Shown: in pieces, positions 1 through 6,780 of the stretch | How the letters are laid out: each line of letters starts with the position of its first letter | Position numbering within the stretch: the stretch's first letter is position 1 | From: Clostridium sp. 28_12 | GTDB lineage: Bacteria > Bacillota > Clostridia > TANB77 > CAG-508 | Direction: 5' to 3' | Length of the DNA stretch: 20,446 nucleotides | Assembly (NCBI GenBank): GCA_001916055.1 | Contig: MNRR01000036.1 | Coordinates: forward strand, 18,743 to 39,188 | Program-made: the position numbers and the translations under genes | The notes under the pieces: generated by a model | Database searches by the model: none | Seen by the model: only the letters and a program-made list of their open reading frames with translations | Told to the model about the DNA's origin: nothing

Positions 1-67
1 AATCTTGTCCAGTAACAATGCTTTCATTCAACTTATCTCTTAATCTACAAATTTCTTCATTTAACAT
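1..67 (-). CDS. Spo0E-like aspartyl-phosphate phosphatase, N-terminal part (runs off window)
   Basis: Seen: an ATG at 67-65 preceded by AGGAGAG seven bases upstream opens a frame that reads to the window edge, about 22 residues, beginning MLNEEICRLRDKLNES and continuing IVTGQD. An alternative ATG at 74 meets a stop after five codons, so 67 is the start. Family knowledge: short Spo0E-type proteins (about 45-90 residues, two antiparallel helices) begin with this kind of helix, a hydrophobic-x-x-LR-x-x-L pattern, and remove phosphate from Spo0A, holding back sporulation. The diagnostic SxxLD motif of the second helix lies outside the window, so the assignment rests on the first helix only. It has its own promoter and a possible Spo0A box upstream. 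Moderately sure. Confidence 0.6.
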   Translation of the reverse strand, partial: MLNEEICRLRDKLNESIVTGQD

Positions 68-110
68 AAAGCATCTCTCCTTTTTTACAATTATTTGTTA
101 GTACATTTAT

Positions 111-139
111 AAAATAACATATTTTTACATTATGGTCAA
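111..139 (-). promoter_or_regulatory. Sigma-A-type promoter of the Spo0E-like gene
   Basis: On the minus strand TTGACC (139-134) and TATTTT (116-111) are separated by 17 bases. The -35 matches consensus at five of six positions and the -10 at four of six. The start codon lies about 44 bases downstream. No other good promoter is seen between ymfH and this gene. Confidence 0.55.
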
Positions 140-197
140 GAAAATATTTCAAATTTTTCAATTTTCGTATGACTATTTTTCTGTTATTTATCAGTAT

Positions 198-204
198 TTC
201 GACA
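198..204 (-). promoter_or_regulatory. Possible Spo0A (0A) box
   Basis: The minus strand carries TGTCGAA, an exact match to the 0A-box consensus TGNCGAA bound by phosphorylated Spo0A. It lies about 60 bases upstream of the -35 of the Spo0E-like gene. A seven-base match can arise by chance (another copy falls inside ymfH near 1127), so the support is mainly its position upstream of a Spo0A-pathway gene. Confidence 0.35.
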
Positions 205-267
205 GTTTTCTACATTATTCGAGATTATTCCCTTTCATTCCTGTTTATTTATATTACTTTTTTGTTA

Positions 268-294
268 CATAATTGTAATTAAATTACAATTATG
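268..294. repeat. 27-nt perfect palindrome at the 3' end of ymfH
   Basis: CATAATTGTAATT is followed by one base and its exact reverse complement, giving a 13-bp stem that includes the ymfH stop codon (292-290). The T run that would make a rho-independent terminator lies on the plus-strand side (C then seven T, 295-302), where no gene is seen. On the minus strand the hairpin is followed by TAACAAAAAAG, so it is not a canonical terminator for ymfH. It may protect an RNA 3' end, terminate antisense transcription, or bind a protein. Confidence 0.6.
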
Positions 295-1527
295 CTTTTT
301 TTATTACAGAAATAATCATTTTTTTGTCATCAAATACATTTTTTAGTATCTGTTCTAAATACTGTGTATTTATTGTAGGTATTTCTTCTAGGTAATCAAA
401 ACTATTAATTTCTTTAAAGAAATCTGCTAAGAACATTCTTGCTATATCAGCAGTATCATTATATTCTTTTACATATTCTCCATAAATTCTTTTCTTTATT
501 CTATTAAATTCTTCTATATCTATTGAACTTTCTTTCATTTTAGAAACCGTGTCTTTAAACTTTTCATATACCTTTTCTGGTTCTGGGGATTGGCCTGTAA
601 CTAAAATGTGTGCATATCCTCTTGAAAATTCATAATCAATACTAGGAACAGAAAATAATAATCCTTCATCATATAATTCCTTATATAGTTTTGAACTTTT
701 TCCTATTATCATATTTAATAATATTTCTATTGCAATATGTTTTCTTACTTTTTCTTTATTATCAGCAACCTTATCATATTTTGCTCAATTTTCTCTTGTA
801 CTATAGTTTCGGCTTCTTCAGGATATATTCTCTTAATTTCTCCATTAGCCTCTTTTTTTACTAGCCTGCTTTTTATTTCTTCTAATAATTTTTCAGGTTC
901 AAAATCTCCACATACTACCATTGCCATATTTGATGGGTTATAAAATGTATTATAGCATTTATATAATATTTCTTTATCTATATGACTTATTGTTTCAATT
1001 GTTCCTGTTATATCTAATTTTACAGGATGCTCATGGTACATTGCTTCTAATGCATTTAGATATACTTTCCATTCAGGATAATCATCATACATCATTATTT
1101 CTTGCCCTATTATTCCCTTTTCTTTTTCGACATTTTCATCTGTAAAATATGGATGTTGTACATAATCCATAAGTTCATCTAATGCTGGATAAAAGTTTTC
1201 TGTGCACTCAAACAAATATGCTGTATGGTCATTTGTTGTATATGCATTTGCTTCAACTCCAAGTGCAGTAAGTGTATCTAGACTATTTACTCCACTTTCT
1301 TGTTCAAACATCTTATGTTCCAAAAAATGTGCTACTCCTTTAGGTACTTCTGTTTCTTCTGTTTCTCCTGGAACTACAAATTTACTATCATTTGAACCAT
1401 AATTAGTTCCCCATATTACATATTTTTTTTGAATTCCTTTTTTAGGGATTATCATAATTGTTAATCCATTTTCAAGCTTTTCTACATATAATTTTTCTTT
1501 TACTTTGGAATTTTCTATTATTTTCAT
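290..1527 (-). pseudogene. ymfH: M16-family zinc peptidase YmfH, broken by a frameshifting deletion
   Basis: Two frames together make one YmfH-like M16 peptidase. The first (1527-745) holds the active site: HFLEH at residues 67-71 (zinc ligands H67 and H71, catalytic E70) and, 72 residues on, E143 as third zinc ligand with E136 before it. The second (to 290) holds the C-terminal M16 domain, including GKSSKLYKELYDEGLL. The frames meet near 784-770, where the segment normally between EQNM and DKVADNKEKV (about 11-14 residues in relatives, by memory) is missing and the frame changes. The span is 1238 nt, a multiple of three plus two. The start is ATG 1527 with GGGAG upstream, overlapping the ymfF stop by one base (TAATG). 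YmfF/YmfH pairs are linked to EF-P modification or peptide processing. As written, the product ends at residue 260 with no C-terminal domain, unless this is a sequencing error. Confidence 0.85.
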
Positions 1528-2801
1528 TAATGTTCTCCCTTCTCTAAAAAATATATAGTATTTATAGTAACTGAGTTGGCGATTTTAATAATGTCATCTT
1601 TTGTTACATTTTCGATATTTTTAATATATTGTTCTAAAGTTGTTTTATTATCTGTTAATTCTTGTCCAAAAAAATATGTTATTTCAGTATCTTGTTCATC
1701 ATCAATTCCTTTTATTCCTGAAATAATTCCTTTTTTAGCATTTTGAATATCTTCATCTGAAAACATTCCTGCTTTCATATCTTCTAATTGTTTTCTTATT
1801 ATTTGCATTGTTTTTTCGTAATTCTTAATTTCAATTCCACATTTTATAAATATATTACTTTTATTACTAACATAACCTGAACCAGCAGTATATGCTAAAC
1901 TTGCTTTTTCTCTTACTTCTTGGAACATTTTTGAATTTGCTGTTCCTCCTAATATCGCATTATAAACTACTGTATCATATTTTTGTTTCTTATCTTCTAA
2001 ATGTACATCAAGTCCTATTACTATTTTTCCTTGAACTACATCCATATCTTCTTTTATTTCACGTTCTTCTGTACTTTGTTTTTCTTCGATAGTGTTTATT
2101 ACATATTTTGCATCTCTTTCGTGTAAATTTTTAATATTCTCGTTTTCCTTTACTATATCTGTTATATTTTCAATGTCTCCTGATACAAATATGTCAATTT
2201 TGCATTCTGCTATCATTTTTTTATAATATTCATATAAGTCTTTTCTTGTAATTAAATTTAAATCTTCTACATATCCATATTTATATAATCCATATGGTTT
2301 ATTTTTATACATTTCTTCTATACATCTGTCATATGCATATCTTGCTTTGTTATCTGTTTTTCCTTCTATTATTCTTTTGATATTTTCTTTTTCTTGTTTC
2401 ATATATTCTTCTTTAAAACCATCATTCTCAATTAATGGATTAAATACTATTTCTAATAAACTGTCTATTGATTTTTTTAATATCTTTTCACTATCTTGTG
2501 GTATAAAATTGTCATTTATTGCTTCTATATAAAATTTTAATACTTGATTGTCACCTGTTTTGTCTATTCCACAATCAAAACCTGCTCCATACATCTCTTC
2601 CATTTCTTGGCTGATTTTTGCTGATGTAGGCATATTTTTGCTTCCTCTTCTCAAGACAGCTGAAACTAATGCATTTTTAGTCACATTCTCTCTTTCTATT
2701 GGCATTGTTAAAAATACTGCTATTAGATTTGTTTTGAATTTTTGAGTTTGTATCTCATGTAATTTTATTCCCTTTTTTATTTCAGTTTCTTTACAGTGCA
2801 T
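1527..2801 (-). CDS. ymfF: M16-family peptidase-like protein YmfF (non-catalytic partner)
   Basis: A 424-residue M16-fold protein, normal length for YmfF. The HxxEH zinc motif is absent; the equivalent region reads LRRGSKNMPTSAK followed by MEEMYGAGFD, as expected for the inactive subunit of a two-chain M16 enzyme. The C-terminal half keeps the family's substrate-binding stretch FQEVREKASLAYTAGSGYVS. Start choice: ATG 2810 lies directly against the AAAGGA ribosome binding site, whereas ATG 2801 is nine bases from it, so I use 2801 (protein begins MHCKETEIKK). It is transcribed from a good promoter at 2841-2870 and overlaps ymfH by one base, which suggests coupled translation. Family knowledge: the inactive chain supplies the arginine/tyrosine pair that grips the peptide, while YmfH supplies zinc. 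With ymfH broken, this chain may have no active partner. Confidence 0.88.
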   Translation of the reverse strand: MHCKETEIKKGIKLHEIQTQKFKTNLIAVFLTMPIERENVTKNALVSAVLRRGSKNMPTSAKISQEMEEMYGAGFDCGIDKTGDNQVLKFYIEAINDNFIPQDSEKILKKSIDSLLEIVFNPLIENDGFKEEYMKQEKENIKRIIEGKTDNKARYAYDRCIEEMYKNKPYGLYKYGYVEDLNLITRKDLYEYYKKMIAECKIDIFVSGDIENITDIVKENENIKNLHERDAKYVINTIEEKQSTEEREIKEDMDVVQGKIVIGLDVHLEDKKQKYDTVVYNAILGGTANSKMFQEVREKASLAYTAGSGYVSNKSNIFIKCGIEIKNYEKTMQIIRKQLEDMKAGMFSDEDIQNAKKGIISGIKGIDDEQDTEITYFFGQELTDNKTTLEQYIKNIENVTKDDIIKIANSVTINTIYFLEKGEH

Positions 2802-2840
2802 TTTTATCATTCCTTTCTTTTAGCTAATTTGCTAATATAT

Positions 2841-2870
2841 AGTATAATATATTTCAGATTAATTATTCAA
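2841..2870 (-). promoter_or_regulatory. Sigma-A-type promoter of ymfF-ymfH
   Basis: On the minus strand TTGAAT (2870-2865) and TATACT (2846-2841) are 18 bases apart, about 40 bases upstream of the ymfF start. The short leader holds a small hairpin (TTAGC/GCTAA, about 2835-2820) just before the ribosome binding site. The promoter sits directly after the rpsU terminator. Confidence 0.65.
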
Positions 2871-2881
2871 GTTTTTTGTGC

Positions 2882-2910
2882 AAAAAAACCACATTTATAA
2901 ATGTGGTTTT
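2882..2910 (-). terminator. Rho-independent terminator of rpsU
   Basis: A perfect 13-bp inverted repeat (AAAACCACATTTA and its reverse complement, 2885-2910) is followed on the minus strand by an unbroken T run (2888-2882). It lies six bases beyond the rpsU stop codon and before the ymfF promoter. Confidence 0.85.
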
Positions 2911-2915
2911 ATATA

Positions 2916-3083
2916 TTAAAATTTTCTTTTTCTTGCTGCCTCTGACTTCTTTTTTCTTTTTACACTTGGCTTTTCATAATGTTCTCTTTTGCGAACTTCT
3001 TGAAGAACTCCATTTCTTGCACATTGTCTTTTAAATTTTTTTAGTGCTTCTTCTATATTTCCATTAACTTTTATTTCTGACAT
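2916..3083 (-). CDS. rpsU: 30S ribosomal protein S21
   Basis: The frame encodes 55 residues beginning MSEIKVNGNIEEALKKFKRQ and ending in the very basic tail KKKSEAARKRKF. This is the typical size and composition of S21, including the ARNGVLQEVRKREHYEKPS segment. S21 binds the small subunit near the mRNA exit and helps pair the Shine-Dalgarno sequence. A full AGGAGGGG ribosome binding site precedes the ATG at 3083. The gene stands as its own transcription unit, with a consensus promoter (3159-3188) and a strong terminator (2882-2910). No dnaG, rpoD or yqeY partner, often found beside rpsU, is next to it. Identification is secure. Confidence 0.96.
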   Translation of the reverse strand: MSEIKVNGNIEEALKKFKRQCARNGVLQEVRKREHYEKPSVKRKKKSEAARKRKF

Positions 3084-3158
3084 TATTATTCCCCTCCTTC
3101 CGGCGTTTAAAACACTGTATGCGGGATTTCGTTTGTTCTCATCCTATATACGCTAATT

Positions 3159-3188
3159 ATTATACATTATTTGGGTATAAATTGTCAA
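3159..3188 (-). promoter_or_regulatory. Consensus promoter of rpsU
   Basis: On the minus strand an exact TTGACA (3188-3183) and an exact TATAAT (3164-3159) are 18 bases apart. The leader of roughly 70 bases ends in the AGGAGGGG site. The promoter lies immediately downstream of the nrdG stop codon. Confidence 0.85.
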
Positions 3189-3219
3189 GCCTTTTAAGTC
3201 ATTTTGTATAAACTTTATC

Positions 3220-3741
3220 TTATACTTGATATGGTATTACTTTATGTGTTTTTAATGATTTTTGAACATCTATTATTCTTTGGTTTGCTGAACCTCTAAA
3301 TTTTAAATTCAAATCTTTTTTATCTTCTTCAAACTTCCCATCAACTAATACATCTATGTATGACATTAATTCTTTAGTCTCTGGCCAATTTTCAAACATA
3401 TTTGTTACTATGTCAGAATCAAATTTATATCCTGTATAGCACCATATATTTTTTTCAGGAAATCTTTCTTTTACTTTTTTTAATAATGGTAATAGTCCTT
3501 TTTGGTTTTGATGTTCTAATGGTTCTCCTCCTAAAAGAGAAAGCCCTGCTACATAAGAATGGTCTAAATCTTCCATAACCTTTTCTTCGTCTTCTTCTGT
3601 AAATTCTTTTCCATAATTAAAGTCCCATGCCTGTGGATTAAAACATCCTTTACAATGATGATTACATCCACTAACAAATAATGATACTCTAACTCCTTTT
3701 CCATTTGCTACATCTGCTATTTTTATATCTGCATAATTCAT
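3220..3741 (-). CDS. nrdG: Anaerobic ribonucleoside-triphosphate reductase activating protein (radical SAM)
   Basis: 173 residues, normal for NrdG. The radical-SAM cluster motif CxxxCxxC is present as CNHHCKGC (C26, C30, C33), followed by FNPQAWDF. Other family signatures are SLLGGEPLEHQNQ (SAM-binding GGE), IWCYTGYKFD and VDVLVDGKFEED-like text near residue 130. NrdG uses S-adenosylmethionine and a 4Fe-4S cluster to place a glycyl radical on NrdD, allowing dNTP synthesis without oxygen. An AGAAGGGG ribosome binding site precedes ATG 3741. Its usual partner nrdD is not in the window: the gene upstream, ending only 24 bases away, is the large surface protein. No separate promoter is visible between them, so nrdG may be read from that unit or from a promoter inside it. 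Confidence 0.93.
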   Translation of the reverse strand: MNYADIKIADVANGKGVRVSLFVSGCNHHCKGCFNPQAWDFNYGKEFTEEDEEKVMEDLDHSYVAGLSLLGGEPLEHQNQKGLLPLLKKVKERFPEKNIWCYTGYKFDSDIVTNMFENWPETKELMSYIDVLVDGKFEEDKKDLNLKFRGSANQRIIDVQKSLKTHKVIPYQV

Positions 3742-3765
3742 TTTATTCCCCTTCTTTATAAAATA

Positions 3766-6651
3766 TTATTTATTCGTTTGCGCTACTAATCTTCCATCTA
3801 CATATAAATATAAGTTTCTTCCATCATATCTTCCTACAATTCTAGTTTTTTGTCCTACTGTTACTCTCTTTTCGGATTTTATTGATATATATTTATCTTG
3901 TTTTTCTGAATAGATATCAAATGCTGGGTATCCATCTGATAACCATATTCCAGCTCCTCCCAGATTAAAGTTACCAGCAATATCAGCTTCTCCATCTTTT
4001 ATTGAATTTACAACTATAGTTGCATCAAATTCTGCTTGAGTTGTAAAGTTTATTTGACCAAAATTAACCCAATTGTTAGTTCCATTTAGTCTTAAATAAT
4101 TACTTCCCCAAGTTCCTCCTATTATCGTACCATTGTTACTATTCTTAACTAAGTTTTTCCAAGTTGTAGTAGTACTATTATGTCCATTTCCTGTATTGTT
4201 ATTTCCGTCATATTCTACAATTGTTCCCGTCTGATTAGAGATTTTTAAAGAATACATATCTATATTTGCAAAACCAAATTGAGCAGTATTTCCGTCAGGA
4301 TTAACTCCAATAGTTCCTACTGAATTATTTCTTGGCTTTCCTATCTTTCCATATTCTCCATTACCTGTAAATGTAGTCTTTGCCTTATTTTCTATGGCAT
4401 ATTCTACCAATTTTTTTAAGACCGTCATATCTCCATCCAAGTTTCCAACTTGAGAATGCATCCAATTATATCCACCTGTATTTCTTAATCCAACTGCATC
4501 ATGTCTTTCACCAGTATTATATAATGTTTCATATAATACTTGAACATCATCATTAAAATCTACTGCTCTTTGATATGAATCTGAAAATGTTAAACTAGTT
4601 GTATAATTTCCACCAAGTTTCTCTGTTCCCATAGTTGTTATTGACATTTGTCCTTGTAAACCAGTCACATCTTTATCAGACCTAAAGATATCCAATGAGC
4701 CAGCATCATTGCTTATTGTAAATACATTCGTTTTTTTCAACATTTTATTAATTAAATCCTGTGAAATTGGTCCTACCCAAAATGCCGAATCTATTATTAC
4801 AAGGTCATATTTTTCCATATTATTTCTTATATAATTTTCCAAATATTTTGAATCTGTATTAAATACATATGAAGCTTGTATATCTTTTTCTTGATTTAGC
4901 TGATTACATATGTTTTGTATGTTACTTTCTCTACTAAATCTAGGATCACTATATCCTACAACTAAAATATTTTTATAATTTATCAATTGTTCATTAGTAG
5001 ATTTATATTGTCCTTCTCTTTCTCTTCCTAATGCAGTGTAAAATGCCTTTTTATATACATCACTTTGTGTTGAGACATATTTATATATATCATCATATGT
5101 TGTTAAATTATCTTGCATTATAACACTATTATATGATGCATTATAATCTCTTAATGGATAATAATAATAGATTGAATCATTTGCCATTACATTTCTTCTA
5201 GAGAAATTTAAATTTAATCTTCCTGCACTTGAACTATCTTTACCATAAATCCCACAACTTAACTGCACATTTCCACCAGTTTCTAATTTTTTATCACCTA
5301 TTCTATGATAATATTTATCAGAACCTAATAAATAAATATTTTTCTCTAAAACAACCTCTTCACTTTCAGAGTTAGTTACTACTGTATGCCCATTATATAT
5401 TTTTCCACCTATTGGTAGTCCTTGTAAAAAGCTTATTAATGATATGTTGTGTATTATTTGATCCCATTCAGTTTCTTTTAGTTCCGGCATTTGAAATACA
5501 TTTTTTACATTTGAATATGCATTATAATTTGATATTGCTATTGCCATGTTTGTTTCAATTTTATGCCTTATAACTTGCATTCTGTGTTGATTAAATGTTG
5601 AAGATTCATTTTCAATATTCATGCCTGCAGTATCTGCAAATTGAAATATTTTATTAGAATTATCTGCCCATATTTGTTGATATTTAGTGTCTGAAGTTCC
5701 ACTATTATTATCAACTAAATCTTCATCATATGCATCACTATATCTTAGTTCTTTTAGTCCTGTACTCTTAAACCATTTAGTAAATACGTATGCTTTATAG
5801 TAATATTCTTTTGCCAAATAATTATTATTTATTATTTTGTCATATGCATCAAATTCCTCATCTCCACTTTTACATTGCTCAACTATATTCCCGTTTCTAA
5901 TATATACAATTTTTGCATTTGAGCCTGAACCTATTTCATAATATTTCGTTCCATTTACTTTTGCATACGGATACAGTGTATTCGTACCATTTGGTAAATA
6001 TTCTTTCAACTGTTCTGTTTCAATTTTTATACCATTATATGTTATTGAAGCCTCTTCATATGTTTTGCTTTCATCACAAGTAATTCCATCTATTAAATAT
6101 CCATCTTTATTAACATATTCGTTTCCTACCATTCCCTTTACAGCTATATGGTTATCTAATGCATATGTTATAACAACATCTATATCTCCCTTTTTATATC
6201 TACAACTATATGATATATATGGTTTTACTCCATATTGTGATGATGCATCATTAGTATTGCTTTTTATAGTTCCATCTTCATTTGCTACATTCTTGTATGG
6301 TGAATATATATAAAATCCATCATAAAGTGTGTAAACTAATGCAGGTATATATCTATCTAATGTATCTCTTGAATATCCTGTTAAAGCAAATGTTGATTTT
6401 ATTGAATTTCTAAAAGCTGAAACAGATGCTTCCAAATCCCTACTCTTGGAATTGGTCAAATCTGATGTTGTACTACTTGTTGTATTTATCTGAAATGCTC
6501 TTATGGCATCATATGTTGCCGTTGTAAGTTTGTTATCATATAATGTTTGCGTATTTATCGTTTGTATCTGATATTGCGTATATGTTGAAATTACCAGAGA
6601 AATTGGTAATATTATTATTATAAAGATTATCGCTAAATCTTGTACCTTCAT
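3766..6651 (-). CDS. Membrane-anchored surface protein with pilin-like N-terminus, Rossmann-like middle and truncated LamG-like C-terminus
   Basis: 961 residues, not a named family to me. Residues about 7-27 form one hydrophobic helix after a short MKVQDL leader, like prepilin or TadE-type anchors, so the remainder should face outside. Residues 30-120 hold a conserved-looking segment (TTATYDAIRAFQ, ALVYTLYDGFYIYSPY) that I recall from surface proteins of gut Clostridia. Residues about 558-650 alternate strands and helices (NILVVGYSDP, KYDLVIIDSAFWVG, NVFTISNDAG), like a Rossmann or amidotransferase-type fold. Residues about 812-961 resemble a LamG/concanavalin-type domain (YDGNNNTGNGHNSTTTTW, LRLNGTNNWVNFG), but the protein stops at LYVDGRLVAQTNK, before the last strands such domains normally have. 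Ribosome binding site: GAGGAA, seven bases before ATG 6651. Likely role: adhesion or pilus-associated; this is inference. Confidence 0.7.
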   Translation of the reverse strand: MKVQDLAIIFIIIILPISLVISTYTQYQIQTINTQTLYDNKLTTATYDAIRAFQINTTSSTTSDLTNSKSRDLEASVSAFRNSIKSTFALTGYSRDTLDRYIPALVYTLYDGFYIYSPYKNVANEDGTIKSNTNDASSQYGVKPYISYSCRYKKGDIDVVITYALDNHIAVKGMVGNEYVNKDGYLIDGITCDESKTYEEASITYNGIKIETEQLKEYLPNGTNTLYPYAKVNGTKYYEIGSGSNAKIVYIRNGNIVEQCKSGDEEFDAYDKIINNNYLAKEYYYKAYVFTKWFKSTGLKELRYSDAYDEDLVDNNSGTSDTKYQQIWADNSNKIFQFADTAGMNIENESSTFNQHRMQVIRHKIETNMAIAISNYNAYSNVKNVFQMPELKETEWDQIIHNISLISFLQGLPIGGKIYNGHTVVTNSESEEVVLEKNIYLLGSDKYYHRIGDKKLETGGNVQLSCGIYGKDSSSAGRLNLNFSRRNVMANDSIYYYYPLRDYNASYNSVIMQDNLTTYDDIYKYVSTQSDVYKKAFYTALGREREGQYKSTNEQLINYKNILVVGYSDPRFSRESNIQNICNQLNQEKDIQASYVFNTDSKYLENYIRNNMEKYDLVIIDSAFWVGPISQDLINKMLKKTNVFTISNDAGSLDIFRSDKDVTGLQGQMSITTMGTEKLGGNYTTSLTFSDSYQRAVDFNDDVQVLYETLYNTGERHDAVGLRNTGGYNWMHSQVGNLDGDMTVLKKLVEYAIENKAKTTFTGNGEYGKIGKPRNNSVGTIGVNPDGNTAQFGFANIDMYSLKISNQTGTIVEYDGNNNTGNGHNSTTTTWKNLVKNSNNGTIIGGTWGSNYLRLNGTNNWVNFGQINFTTQAEFDATIVVNSIKDGEADIAGNFNLGGAGIWLSDGYPAFDIYSEKQDKYISIKSEKRVTVGQKTRIVGRYDGRNLYLYVDGRLVAQTNK

Positions 6652-6690
6652 ATGTATTCCTCACTTTTTATCTTTGTTTCATATATAATA

Positions 6691-6719
6691 TAATTACTAC
6701 ATTTATCGAATTTTGTCAA
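6691..6719 (-). promoter_or_regulatory. Possible promoter of the surface protein gene
   Basis: On the minus strand an exact TTGACA (6719-6714) is followed after 17 bases by TAATTA (6696-6691), a poor -10. Better -10-like text (TATATT, 6692-6687) is 21 bases away, which is too far. The -35 is convincing; the -10 is not. Confidence 0.35.
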
Positions 6720-6754
6720 TAGATAAAATTGGCATTATTCGTCTTAAAAGTGGC

Positions 6755-6780
6755 AAAAGAGCGTATTTCTACGCCCTTTT
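6755..6780 (-). terminator. Likely rho-independent terminator of ftsH
   Basis: On the minus strand AAGGGCGTA, a GAAA tetraloop and TACGCTCTT form a nine-pair stem with one G-U pair, ending in four T. The stem begins within the ftsH stop codon region. The T run is short, so some read-through into the surface protein gene is possible. Confidence 0.6.

Noticed and set aside
1127..1133. Second TGTCGAA match on the minus strand
   Set aside because: It lies inside the ymfH coding region, with no promoter nearby, and is expected by chance in a window of this size.
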